A stretch of 35,740 nt of DNA. Origin: Deltaproteobacteria bacterium GWF2_42_12 (GTDB lineage Bacteria > Desulfobacterota > GWC2-55-46 > UBA9637). The notes beneath the pieces are model-generated. The model made no database searches and was not told where the DNA came from. It saw only the letters and a list, made by a program, of their open reading frames with translations. A program made the position numbers and the translations under genes. Shown piece by piece: positions 7,713 through 16,522 of the stretch. The stretch's first letter is position 1, and each line of letters begins with the position of its first letter. The stretch lies in assembly GCA_001797665.1 (NCBI GenBank), contig MGQA01000071.1, positions 1 to 35,740 of the forward strand, written 5' to 3'.

Positions 7713-8840
7713 TCATTTACTCATTTTCTGAATCGTTGTGACTTGTGGAAATAATTTAAAAAATAATAAAACAGAAAGCACTGTAGCCGCAAGGCCGGCC
7801 AATATCAATGAGATTCCCGCCCAACTAACAACTATCCACTCTGACCCATCAGAGAATACAGGCATTATCAACAAATACCTGTTTAGCCACATGCCTGCGC
7901 ATATTATAGCTGCAACAATGGACAAGCCAGCCGCAGAGAACTTAATTACCTTCTGAATCAGGGCAAAGAATGGCATGATAAAAAGCATTACAAGCATTAC
8001 AAGAAAAACAGACGTGTAATTCCCTCCCATCTGTTTATTGAGAGGATCTATTATATTTGGGAGGTCTCCATACCATGTCACAATATGTTGAGACCAAAAC
8101 ATATATATCCAAAGTATGGTGAATCCCAGAAGTAGCTTGCCCTTTGAATCTAAATGTTCTCTATCTAATCTCTTAGAATCTATAAATAGACGTGATAAAA
8201 GGAATAAAAAGGCAGCGCCAGCAAATATATTGCCAACCCATACATAGGCAGGGAATATCGTACTTTCCCAGTGGGGTATAATCATCATGCCAAAATCCCA
8301 GGCAAGGTTTGATTCTGCTATGACAAAGGAGACCATTACAAAGGAGGCCAGCACATTCAAACGCTTCTCCAAGTCAAAGGTGGTTGCATCCCCTTTTTCT
8401 GATAGTCTGCCTGTGCGGAAATAAAGGTAGCTTAAAGCGTAAAAGATACCCCATGTAACTATTGTTCTCCAAAGGAAAAAACTTTTATTGAGCCAAGGGC
8501 TTAGATGCCCTTTTGCTGCCTCATCAGATGAGTTATGAGCTGCCCACCAGAATAAATGTTCTGAACCCCCAAAATATATAATAGTAAATATAATGACCGC
8601 AACGGGTAAGAAGGCTAACGTAAGAATCTCACCAAGGCGAGAAAAATATACCCCCCATTCTGATTTGGCTATTTTCATATAGGCGGAAAAAATTATACCG
8701 GCCTGCGAAATGCCGACATAAAAGAAGAAATTTATTGCCAGCATAGCCCAAAGGGTTGTTGGGTCAGCGCTATTTATAGCAACATACGCAAATGAAATAA
8801 TTCCGTTCAATAAGAGTATTAAAGATACCCAAAGAAGCAT
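7713..8840 (-). CDS. actF: alternative complex III subunit ActF (NrfD-like membrane protein)
   Basis: Membrane subunit of alternative complex III, a quinol:cytochrome c (or oxidase) oxidoreductase. The 375-residue sequence is almost entirely hydrophobic helices, with aromatic loops such as HLFWWAAHNS and the WIYMFWSQHIVTWYGDLP segment characteristic of the ActF/ActC-type quinone-binding fold. It is the last gene of the act operon and is separated from actE by 161 nt, wider than the other gaps. GAGGATG precedes the ATG. The assignment rests mainly on gene order and length. Confidence 0.88.
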   Translation of the reverse strand: MLLWVSLILLLNGIISFAYVAINSADPTTLWAMLAINFFFYVGISQAGIIFSAYMKIAKSEWGVYFSRLGEILTLAFLPVAVIIFTIIYFGGSEHLFWWAAHNSSDEAAKGHLSPWLNKSFFLWRTIVTWGIFYALSYLYFRTGRLSEKGDATTFDLEKRLNVLASFVMVSFVIAESNLAWDFGMMIIPHWESTIFPAYVWVGNIFAGAAFLFLLSRLFIDSKRLDREHLDSKGKLLLGFTILWIYMFWSQHIVTWYGDLPNIIDPLNKQMGGNYTSVFLVMLVMLFIMPFFALIQKVIKFSAAGLSIVAAIICAGMWLNRYLLIMPVFSDGSEWIVVSWAGISLILAGLAATVLSVLLFFKLFPQVTTIQKMSK

Positions 8841-9001
8841 CGGTTCATCCTCTAATAATATGATTGCACCACGTTATTTTACACTCTCTCATTTGCCTAA
8901 GCGCCGATTTAGTGACTTAGTCCACTATTATTTTTAGCGCATCGGATATTCAATGAAAAAGAGACTTATCTGTAAGTTTGTTTTTACACCTGTATCAATC
9001 C

Positions 9002-9496
9002 CTATTTACCCAATCCATACTTTATATAATTAACAATATGCCACCTGTCCTCAGGTAATATAGAATCTCTATAATAAGGCATTATTGCCAGCCCACCGTA
9101 TGTTATCGCGTAATAGATGTTCCCTTCAGATTTTTTCTGGACATATTCACTCGTAAGGTCAGTTGGAGGGACATATTTCTTTCCAACAACACCATCTCCA
9201 ACGCCCTTTTCTCCATGACACACAGCACAGTAAGTAGTATATAACCATTTACCTCTTTCAAGGGATTCTTTATTAAGAGAGATTGGGTTGCGAACCTCAT
9301 CTGACTGTGCCCTATCTTCAATAAGTATTGGTCTACCACGCGTGGATGTTGTTCCATGCGGTATCTCAAGCGCCTTATCCTCCTGGGCCTTATGGGAAGG
9401 CTGGAAAAACATGTCTGTTGTCCAAGGCCATCCCCAGCTATGTCCAGGACTAATCAGTATTAAGAGACAATAAAAAACAACAGGTCTAATCCTCAT
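9002..9496 (-). CDS. actE: alternative complex III subunit ActE, monohaem cytochrome c
   Basis: Periplasmic c-type subunit of alternative complex III. N-terminal hydrophobic segment (about residues 5-22), then the haem motif CAVCHGEKGVGDG near residue 92 and a PYYRD segment carrying the probable methionine ligand (AIMPYYRD). The start overlaps the end of actD by 11 nt, indicating translational coupling. Order and size match ActE of known act operons. Confidence 0.92.
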   Translation of the reverse strand: MRIRPVVFYCLLILISPGHSWGWPWTTDMFFQPSHKAQEDKALEIPHGTTSTRGRPILIEDRAQSDEVRNPISLNKESLERGKWLYTTYCAVCHGEKGVGDGVVGKKYVPPTDLTSEYVQKKSEGNIYYAITYGGLAIMPYYRDSILPEDRWHIVNYIKYGLGK

Positions 9497-9995
9497 AAAT
9501 CCTTTTAACCTCCTCAGCGCCGGCTTCTTTCAGAACCTCTTCTACGTACCTCAGTTTTTCCTCCTCTGCCCTAACAAGTAAACCAAATCTATCTACGCCA
9601 ATCTTTATGTCATATACCCTTTTCTTATAGTAAGGCAGCCTTGCAAAAAACAGGAAACTGACAAGTGTAGCAAAAACCCCCAAAAGGATTGTTGTTTCAT
9701 AGGCTATCACAACAGTAGGCGTGACAGACCAGACGGGTTTCCCAAATCTGGGGAGAATATAAAGGGCTGCAGTGCCGAAGGCGAGAGTGGTTCCAAAGAA
9801 AAACCCTGTCAGGCTGCCAAAGAACGTAAAAAATTTAATTGGGTTCTTCTTCTCTCCCAAGACGTGATCTACTTCATGGACAATAGGTATCGGCGAGAAG
9901 ATTGTGATATTCCTGTAGCCAGCCTGCTTTAATCTCGCAGCGGCTCCAAGAAGTCTGTCTGCATATGGAAAGAAACCTAAAACGCTATGATTCAT
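9486..9995 (-). CDS. actD: alternative complex III subunit ActD (DUF3341)
   Basis: A 169-residue subunit with two transmembrane helices and cytoplasmic ends. The N-terminal region (AARLKQAGYRNITIFSPIP) and the helix pair near residues 55-125 are typical of ActD. The start lies 1 nt beyond the actC stop and its end overlaps actE, so it is translated as part of the operon. It carries no cofactor motifs, as expected for the family. Confidence 0.92.
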   Translation of the reverse strand: MNHSVLGFFPYADRLLGAAARLKQAGYRNITIFSPIPIVHEVDHVLGEKKNPIKFFTFFGSLTGFFFGTTLAFGTAALYILPRFGKPVWSVTPTVVIAYETTILLGVFATLVSFLFFARLPYYKKRVYDIKIGVDRFGLLVRAEEEKLRYVEEVLKEAGAEEVKRIYED

Positions 9996-9996
9996 C

Positions 9997-11322
9997 TTAG
10001 TGCCCTTTCTTTTCCATCGGAATACCTATGTCTTCTTTAATTTCATAAATGGAAAAACTCGGCCACAGTTTTACAAATAATAAAAAAAGAAGGGTGAAGA
10101 ATAAGAAAGTGCCCACGGTCAGGGATATCTCCACCCATGATGGAAAGTAATCCCTCCACATATTAGGCAAAAACTTTCGCGGCAGAGAGGTAGAGATAAT
10201 GAGGTATCTCTCTATCCACATCCCTATATTGATGCCAATTGAGATAAGTAGCGCAGCCACTATAGATACCCTTACTTTTCTGAAGACGAAGAGGAGCGGG
10301 AAAAAGGTGTTACATGCAATCATGAGCCAGAATAGATAGGCAAAAGGAGTCGTAAACATTCTGTATGACAGACTCTCCAGCTCATAGGATGTGCCAGTAT
10401 ACCAGCCGGTAAAAACCTCTGTTATATTTACATATGTCCATAACAAAGACATCACTACCAGCAGGATTCCAAGCTTATCAAAATGCACATGTGTTATGTA
10501 TTTTTCAAACTTGATGGCCTTCCTTAGCAGTATCATAAGCGTGACTATCCCGGCAGAGCCTGAATATATAGCGCCTATGACAAAGTAAGGGGCGAATATG
10601 GTTTTGTTCAGCCCAGGAATCTTTGATGAGGCAAAGTCCCATGACACGATACTGTGAACAGATACAGCCAATGGTATGATAAAGACCGCAAAGAATGTAT
10701 ATGCCTTTTGGAGGAGATCCCACTCCCTGTCTGTCCCCCGCCACCCCAGGGCAAGGGCTCCATATAAACTTTTCCTCCACCCTGCAACCCTATCCCTGAC
10801 CGCAGCCAGATCTGGTATAGAACCAAAATAGAGAAAGATAAAACTTGCCGTGGCATACGTGCCTATGGCAAAGACATCAAACATCAGTGGAGACTTGAAG
10901 TTTGTCCATAGCTCTCTCTGGTTGGGATAAGGGAATGTCCAGTACCAGTTCCAAGGCCTCCCCATATGGACGAACACCATAGTAGCGGCTGTTACAACAG
11001 AAAAGAAAGTCATTGCCTCAGCGCTTCTATATATAGACCTCCTCCATGGGGTTTGGGTAATAAATAAAATAGCTGACAGAAGGGTCCCAGAGTGACTTAT
11101 ACCTATCCAGAATACAAAGTTTGTAAGATATACCCCCCAGTAGGCAGGGCTATGTAGTCCCGTAACCCCCTGACCTGTATATATCTGATATACCCATGGA
11201 AGACCGAACGTAATCACAATACCCACCAAACATAAAGATAGAGCGATATAATAACTACGGCCAGTCTCGGTCATAGTCCTTACTACATCATCATTCACTT
11301 CTCTGTAAGATATATTACTCAT
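9997..11322 (-). CDS. actC: alternative complex III subunit ActC (NrfD-like quinol-binding protein)
   Basis: Main quinol-binding membrane subunit, predicted ten-helix NrfD fold. Recognisable features are the FWIGISHSGTLLSAIL helix, VFVHMGRPWNWYW and a conserved VSWDFA segment near the middle. The ATG at 11322 overlaps the actB2 stop by 8 nt. The track's TTG at 11328 is an alternative and has a slightly better-placed purine tract, so the exact start is uncertain by two codons. Length (441 residues) is normal for ActC. Confidence 0.94.
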   Translation of the reverse strand: MSNISYREVNDDVVRTMTETGRSYYIALSLCLVGIVITFGLPWVYQIYTGQGVTGLHSPAYWGVYLTNFVFWIGISHSGTLLSAILFITQTPWRRSIYRSAEAMTFFSVVTAATMVFVHMGRPWNWYWTFPYPNQRELWTNFKSPLMFDVFAIGTYATASFIFLYFGSIPDLAAVRDRVAGWRKSLYGALALGWRGTDREWDLLQKAYTFFAVFIIPLAVSVHSIVSWDFASSKIPGLNKTIFAPYFVIGAIYSGSAGIVTLMILLRKAIKFEKYITHVHFDKLGILLVVMSLLWTYVNITEVFTGWYTGTSYELESLSYRMFTTPFAYLFWLMIACNTFFPLLFVFRKVRVSIVAALLISIGINIGMWIERYLIISTSLPRKFLPNMWRDYFPSWVEISLTVGTFLFFTLLFLLFVKLWPSFSIYEIKEDIGIPMEKKGH

Positions 11323-12169
11323 GTCCAATGGTTGAACTTCCTTTCATTACCCTTTTCAAGTATATTATGGTGGGAGCAGCATTAAGGTCTTCCAAGAGTC
11401 TGTATGCCCTGGGATTTTTTGATATCTTAGCGAGCTTACTTCCTGATTCCCTTAAGTAATAAGGTTCAGCTGGTAGCCCAGCTAATTTAGATACCTGGCT
11501 ATTGGGATCATTCAAGTCGCCAAATGTAAGCGCCTTTGATGGGCATGACTGGACACACGCAGGAATTACCTCTCCATCCCTCACCTTTCTATTTTCATCC
11601 TTTGCCCTGTCCTTTGCAGCAACGATTCTCTGGATACAGAATGTACATTTTTCCATTACCCCCATTGTCCTTACAGTCACATCTGGATTTAACTGTTCAT
11701 CAAGGGGTGATTCAAACGACCCCTTATCCTTATAAGTAAACCAGTTAAAGCGACGCACATCATAAGGACAATATGTCGCACATGTAAATGTCCCCACACA
11801 ACGGTTGTAAACCTGAACATTTAAACCATCCTGATTGTGGTATGTAGCATATACAGGGCAGGCAACCTCGCAAGGGGCTTTATCACAGTGGGCGCAGAAA
11901 ACTGGAATAAACTTGACTTTGACATCAGGATATTCTCCCTCCACATATCTTTCAATCCTCATCCAATTTAGCACCCTTCCTTTACCGGATTCTTCTTCAC
12001 CTACAACAGGCGTATTGTTTTCGGCCTGACATGCGGTAACGCACGCCCCACAGCCTGTGCATCTGTCCAGGTCTACCACCATAGCCCACCAGTAATCATA
12101 CCTCTTATAGTAGCCAGGCTCCCTATATATCTTAAACCTTTCCAGTAGTCTATCTAAAAACCCAGCCAC
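11315..12169 (-). CDS. actB2: alternative complex III subunit ActB2, Fe-S protein
   Basis: Iron-sulfur relay subunit that in many organisms is the C-terminal half of ActB. Four cysteine clusters are present: CTGCGAC, CAHCDKAPC, CVGTFTCATYC and CTFC...CVQSC. The third lacks one of the four usual cysteines (CVGTxxC), exactly as in ActB proteins that hold a [3Fe-4S] centre there. The GTG start at 12169 directly abuts the actB1 stop, with GGAGGG in the end of actB1 as its RBS. Here ActB is thus two polypeptides. It would carry electrons from quinol towards the cytochrome subunits. Confidence 0.93.
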   Translation of the reverse strand: MAGFLDRLLERFKIYREPGYYKRYDYWWAMVVDLDRCTGCGACVTACQAENNTPVVGEEESGKGRVLNWMRIERYVEGEYPDVKVKFIPVFCAHCDKAPCEVACPVYATYHNQDGLNVQVYNRCVGTFTCATYCPYDVRRFNWFTYKDKGSFESPLDEQLNPDVTVRTMGVMEKCTFCIQRIVAAKDRAKDENRKVRDGEVIPACVQSCPSKALTFGDLNDPNSQVSKLAGLPAEPYYLRESGSKLAKISKNPRAYRLLEDLNAAPTIIYLKRVMKGSSTIGHE

Positions 12170-14416
12170 CTATCCCTCCTTCACCTGAAATTCTTCTGGG
12201 GTGATGGTCTGAACAATATCCCTGCCCAACTCCTTTGTCCACCCTGCCATCTTTACCAATCTTCCGGGACTATTAGTCTTTGTAATCTTAACCTTTGTAG
12301 AATTATGAGATACAGCGCCTGTCCTCTCGTCTACTTTAAATGGTAATAGGTCAAGGGGATTGGCGCCCCTGCCTTCAGCATACTTACCGTAGAATTTGTG
12401 TCCCTGGCCAATAGGAATACTTATAGTATCTGGTCTTTGACCTGCATATAGGCAAACTGGAGCATATATCTTGCCAAAAGGTGATTCCACTTCTATCACA
12501 TCCCCCTCTTTTATCCCCATAGTTGTTGCTCTTTCAGGGTTCATCTCTATCCATGTCCCCCATACCACTGATGTCATAGCATCGGGTAACTCCTGGAGCC
12601 ATGGAAGATTTGCGCCCCTCCCATCCATGTAACTGGAATGGGGGTAAAGGGTAAGGTAAAATGGGTAATCTTTATCATCCCCGTCAAAGCTGGCAGGACC
12701 TTTAGGCAGATATGGAGTTATTTTATTCACCGATATATAGACTTTTTTCCCTGCCTGTGATTCCTCTTTCCACCAACCACCCTTTGATAGGAGATTATTC
12801 CAAAACTCTTCAAAGGTTGTTTCCCTAATCTCTTTCATATCTTTATGCTTGTTATATACCATCTTCCAGGAGGCCTGTAGATATGCGCCAAAGTCTGTCC
12901 ATGGTATCTCTTTCTGAAAAACCCCTGCTAAATTTCTGGCAAGGTGGATGAATATATCGCCTACGCTTTTCGTATTAAATACAGGATTGACTGCTGGTTG
13001 CATTATTGTAGCCACAGGATAACCCACTGATGGTTCTGTGAAATTATCGCCCCAATCTTCAAGATACGTATGCGTGGGAAGTATAAGGTCAGATAGAAGT
13101 GTGGTCTCATCCATAAAACTGGACAGACTAACTATAAGCGGGATATTCTTTAATTGTCCTTCAACCTTCACAGCCCCTGGCGTAGTGAAGACCGGGTTTG
13201 TATCATATAGGATAAGGGTCTTTATTTTCCCCTTTGATGCATCCTGCATAAGGCTATTTACTGGAATAAATGAGCTTTTTTCTATATCCCGATTTGGGAT
13301 AATCCCGCCGCTAATCCCTATATTATTGCCTGCTAAATAATTGAGTATATTAATAGCTACAAGGTTTGATACCCCATTCTCATATGATGATACATTTTCA
13401 CCCCCAATGGCAAGGCTCGGTTTTGTTTTAGAAAACTCCCTCGCTATACCAATAATCCTCTCCTCTGCCACCTCAGTTACCTTTGCCACATCCCGTGGAG
13501 TAAATCTCTCCAGGGCAGCCAGCCATTTCCCTCTATCCTCGCCTTTATAGTAACCTCCCTCAACGATTTCATAAGCTATAGCAAGGGCAAGAAGCCCTTC
13601 TGTCCCTGGTTTCACAGCAACCCACTCATCGGCATTGGCTCCTGTAAGGGAAAGTCGCGGCTCTACCTGAATCACCTTACCCCTCAAACCCGGCCGTCCC
13701 TGCCTCATATGACCATAGGCGTAGCTATAATTTACAGGGGATATCCATGTGGTCAGGAAATCAGCGCCAAAGGATAGCAAGAGATTGGTATTTTCTATAT
13801 CATAATGAGGCAGGCTGTTTTGACCAAATGTGATATTATTCGCAAAACGGAGATTTTCGTAATTAATAAGCTCATAGGCAAAGTATTTGGATGAGCCGTA
13901 GGCATTCATGAAATTTTTAAGCAGTAACTTAAGATGTCCACTTATAGGCGAAGTGAGAAGATAAAGGCCATCACCCTCACCCCTGTCACGAAGTTCTTTC
14001 AGATTTTTGGACAGTATGGTAAGTCCTTCTTCCCACGTGATTTCTTGAAACTCCCCCTTTCCCCTCTCGCCAATGCGCCGCAGCGGGTTCTTAATCCTTC
14101 CGGGATTATAGAGAACCTGCAACCCTGCCTGTCCCCTGGCGCAAAGACCGCCTTTACTAATTGGATGGATGGGATTCCCCTCGATTTTCTTTGCCCTTCC
14201 TTCCATAACCTTGACAACTATCCCGCAACCGGCCCCGCACTGCCGGCATACACTCGCATACCAGTTGGCCACGCCTGGTATTATATCTTCAGGCGGAATA
14301 AGATAAGGTATGAGCCTGGCAGGGTTGGGCGCGTTTAACTCAGCAAGGGCAAAGCCTGCTGCCGCGCCAGCGCTGCCTATTCCTACAACTCTTAGAAAAT
14401 CCCTTCTGTTTAGCAT
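12170..14416 (-). CDS. actB1: alternative complex III subunit ActB1, molybdopterin-oxidoreductase-like
   Basis: A 748-residue protein with a Tat signal (NRRDFLRVVGIG) and the full fold of a Mo-bisPGD oxidoreductase, including a C-terminal molydopterin dinucleotide-binding-like domain (about 600-720). In its family the domain is structural and has lost molybdenum. No Cys/Sec ligand is seen in the expected region (FANNITFGQNSLPHYD). Unusually, an intact N-terminal [4Fe-4S] motif survives: C57, C60, C64 and C92, spacing CX2CX3CX27C. Gene order (actA upstream, actB2 immediately downstream) makes ActB1 far more likely than an independent catalytic enzyme. Confidence 0.9.
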   Translation of the reverse strand: MLNRRDFLRVVGIGSAGAAAGFALAELNAPNPARLIPYLIPPEDIIPGVANWYASVCRQCGAGCGIVVKVMEGRAKKIEGNPIHPISKGGLCARGQAGLQVLYNPGRIKNPLRRIGERGKGEFQEITWEEGLTILSKNLKELRDRGEGDGLYLLTSPISGHLKLLLKNFMNAYGSSKYFAYELINYENLRFANNITFGQNSLPHYDIENTNLLLSFGADFLTTWISPVNYSYAYGHMRQGRPGLRGKVIQVEPRLSLTGANADEWVAVKPGTEGLLALAIAYEIVEGGYYKGEDRGKWLAALERFTPRDVAKVTEVAEERIIGIAREFSKTKPSLAIGGENVSSYENGVSNLVAINILNYLAGNNIGISGGIIPNRDIEKSSFIPVNSLMQDASKGKIKTLILYDTNPVFTTPGAVKVEGQLKNIPLIVSLSSFMDETTLLSDLILPTHTYLEDWGDNFTEPSVGYPVATIMQPAVNPVFNTKSVGDIFIHLARNLAGVFQKEIPWTDFGAYLQASWKMVYNKHKDMKEIRETTFEEFWNNLLSKGGWWKEESQAGKKVYISVNKITPYLPKGPASFDGDDKDYPFYLTLYPHSSYMDGRGANLPWLQELPDAMTSVVWGTWIEMNPERATTMGIKEGDVIEVESPFGKIYAPVCLYAGQRPDTISIPIGQGHKFYGKYAEGRGANPLDLLPFKVDERTGAVSHNSTKVKITKTNSPGRLVKMAGWTKELGRDIVQTITPEEFQVKEG

Positions 14417-14427
14417 CCTATATATAC

Positions 14428-14988
14428 CTATTTATGGCATGTCCAGCAATCAGTGCCATTCCTTACCGGGCCTCCTATAAATTCTTTTGCCCCGTTTTTA
14501 TGACAGTCAAGACACCACCCCATCTTTAGAGGAGAAACTCTTAGAAATGGGACACCAAAGATAACAGTCTGGCGCGTAATTCTATCCATCTTTGCCACAT
14601 CCCCATGGCACCTCTGGCAAGGCACCGATGCCTTTACATGTCTTTTATGGGAAAAATAAACATAATCAGGAAGGTTATACACCTTGATCCATGGGATGGG
14701 TTCCTTCTTTTCCCAGTAAGAGACAACCTTCTGTATCTCCGGAGAATCGGTCTTGATTATCTTATGACACCCCATGCACTTCTGCACACTGGGAACCCCG
14801 GATATAGTAGATTTATCTGCGTAGATATGACAGTACAGACAGGGGATACTGTTATCAGCCGCATGGACTTTATGACTGAAATTTATGGGCTGTTCAGGGG
14901 CCCTATCAGAAAAGTAGATGAGATTTATATTATAACCTATTGTAAATGTTATAATTGCCACTGTGAGATATAAAAGAAATCTTTTCAT
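14428..14988 (-). CDS. actA: alternative complex III subunit ActA, pentahaem cytochrome c
   Basis: Membrane-anchored periplasmic cytochrome. An N-terminal uncleaved-looking helix (residues 4-26) is followed by five CxxCH motifs at residues 50, 71, 124, 159 and 181, plus several additional histidines (FSHK and FSHKRH) that can be distal ligands. Five haems and the cytochrome c7/c3-like spacing match ActA. It is the first gene of the act operon, 11 nt before actB1. The RBS is weak. Confidence 0.94.
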   Translation of the reverse strand: MKRFLLYLTVAIITFTIGYNINLIYFSDRAPEQPINFSHKVHAADNSIPCLYCHIYADKSTISGVPSVQKCMGCHKIIKTDSPEIQKVVSYWEKKEPIPWIKVYNLPDYVYFSHKRHVKASVPCQRCHGDVAKMDRITRQTVIFGVPFLRVSPLKMGWCLDCHKNGAKEFIGGPVRNGTDCWTCHK

Positions 14989-15210
14989 TGCAATTTCAAA
15001 GCTCTTTATTCAAATTTCCTATTATCTCGCCTAAAAAATATAAACGCATTAAATAAATTTCTTTATTCCCAAAAATAGACTTTGATTTTTGGGGAAACTG
15101 CCCCCGATTGATTCTATCGGGGGCTGCCAGACGAGGCGGAAGCCATTTTTGCGATGAGCCCTCCCCCTTTATCCCCCTTTTCTGGGGACAGATTTGAAAT
15201 CTGTCCCCAC

Positions 15211-15320
15211 AGGGGGACAGGGGGAGGATACGGTGAAGAGCAAAAATGCGCCGACAACGAAGTATGGCAGGCAAATCGCCAGTTTGTAAAATAGCGAGGT
15301 TTTTAATCGCTATTTTACGG
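15211..15320 (+). repeat. dispersed repeat, copy 1 (110 bp)
   Basis: Nearly identical in reverse complement to 35555-35663; I count one 1-nt length difference and one substitution. The distal end is a perfect 12-bp inverted repeat GTAAAATAGCGA/TCGCTATTTTAC. The proximal end, AGGGGGACAGGGGGAGG, is shared with a third partial relative at 19980-19998. Confidence 0.85.
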
Positions 15321-15565
15321 TTATTGCATTTGTATTAGCTAACAACTATACTCCGAAATATTTTATACTGTCATCGTTACCATAAGAGCAGAGGCTAAGA
15401 ACGGAGCAATTTAGAAAGATAGAAGATATACTAAATTCATGCTGGAGTTTGCCCCTGAGAAATATAGACAGGAATAACAACCTCGAGGCGTAAAAATATT
15501 CTGTCTCCCTTCACATTGTCATATACTGCCAAAGGAAAAACTATCTTGGACAAGTGTGGTGTCCT

Positions 15566-15594
15566 TATTTAGCAAATATTTTTAATGTCGTCAA
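15566..15594 (-). promoter_or_regulatory. candidate distal promoter of the act operon
   Basis: Minus strand: TTGACG (15594-15589), a 17-nt spacer, TAAATA (15571-15566). It points at actA but is about 570 nt upstream, with the repeat elements lying in between. The motif quality is good; the assignment to act is inferred. Confidence 0.4.
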
Positions 15595-15696
15595 GAAAAA
15601 TATATACATCAAGCAGAAGCTGCTAAGGATTGGATAAGACGGGTAATACTTTAACGAAGAATATTTAAACTTTAAATAAGGAGGCTTGTGGCTCCA

Positions 15697-16515
15697 TTAA
15701 TGTCCGAACCGCCTTTGAAATAGTACCGATATGTCTCTTCCCCAGATAAATAGGATGATTATTAGGATAGTCATGCTTTCAAGGACCATCTTCACAATAA
15801 ACGGGTAATCAAGTTTGTATGTCCCTGTTGCATTGTCATATTTATAACAAAAGAGTTTAAGCCTATCTATAAACCCTCCTATTTTTATCTCTTTTTGTTC
15901 TGCTGTCTTATAAATCGCCTCAGAAACAGGTTGCAGGACATCCCGCGGTTTAAAATCAATGCCATAAACATGTTCGTATATCTTGCCTTTAGAATCCACA
16001 ATTGTCAAAAAATTGAGATGGTCAAATCCTCCTTCTATCTTCTTGTAATAAAATCCGAGGTTATTTGTTAATCTTTCTATCGTCTCTCTATCGGCTGTTG
16101 CAAATCGCCAGTTTTTAACATCAGCAGTAAAGTTAGCCCCATATTCCTTCATCCTCTGCGGCGTATCATTTTCTACATCAAAACCGATTGTTATCACACT
16201 AAACTTATCGCCAAAATCCTTGTCAGCCTCTTGAATTGCATTACCAAGATTCGCTGTTATAGTTGGACATATATGGCCGCAACTCGTATAAATAAAACTT
16301 ATGACAAGTGGCTTGCCAACTGCAAACTCCCTAAGGCTAAAATTCTTGCCATCCTGATCAATAAGTGTGTAATCACCAACTTCCTTTCCGATTGCGTCAT
16401 TTGAGAGCTTAAGCGCCTTGGAAGCCTCTTGCTCAGATACTGAGGCAAGCGAGTTCGAGTAAAAAAAGGCAAGAGATATTACAACAAATAAAAATAATTT
16501 CTTTAGAATTTTCAT
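15697..16515 (-). CDS. Sco1/SenC/PrrC-family copper chaperone with C-terminal membrane anchor
   Basis: Thioredoxin-fold protein that delivers copper to, or reduces the thiols of, CuA sites. After an N-terminal signal/anchor helix (residues 5-22), the copper motif CGHIC (CxxxC) and a downstream histidine in GFDHLNF give the canonical two-Cys/one-His site. The start at 16515 (MKILKKLFLF) is preferred to 16605: it begins at the signal segment and lies 7 nt after the ctaB stop. A second hydrophobic helix near the C terminus (about 245-262) is an extra anchor. Neighbouring ctaB and a haem-copper homologue fit an assembly role, and the CuA-bearing subunit II at 27833-28357 is a plausible client. 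Confidence 0.9.
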   Translation of the reverse strand: MKILKKLFLFVVISLAFFYSNSLASVSEQEASKALKLSNDAIGKEVGDYTLIDQDGKNFSLREFAVGKPLVISFIYTSCGHICPTITANLGNAIQEADKDFGDKFSVITIGFDVENDTPQRMKEYGANFTADVKNWRFATADRETIERLTNNLGFYYKKIEGGFDHLNFLTIVDSKGKIYEHVYGIDFKPRDVLQPVSEAIYKTAEQKEIKIGGFIDRLKLFCYKYDNATGTYKLDYPFIVKMVLESMTILIIILFIWGRDISVLFQRRFGH

Positions 16516-16522
16516 AAGCCCA

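Larger units (their letters stand above)
14989..15696. other. 708-nt intergenic region upstream of act operon
   Basis: Contains a hairpin CCCCCGAT/ATCGGGGG (15101-15123), a second perfect hairpin GGGGACAGAT/ATCTGTCCCC (15184-15208), copy 1 of the 110-bp dispersed repeat, and a distal promoter-like site (15566-15594). The 92-residue minus-strand ORF at 14996-15274 is mostly repeat sequence. A 47-codon open stretch around 15460-15630 has no start or RBS and I do not call it a gene. Confidence 0.5.

Noticed and set aside
13934-14338. 134-residue plus-strand ORF
   Set aside because: Antisense to actB1, which has clear family motifs.
12170-14416. Independent catalytic molybdenum enzyme (for example nitrate or polysulfide reductase)
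   Set aside because: No Mo ligand residue seen, and the surrounding gene order is that of alternative complex III.
14996-15274. 92-residue minus-strand ORF upstream of actA
   Set aside because: Mostly repeat and hairpin sequence, no plausible start context.
15400-15660. Possible degraded gene upstream of sco
   Set aside because: Open stretches are short, interrupted by stops and lack any recognisable family.
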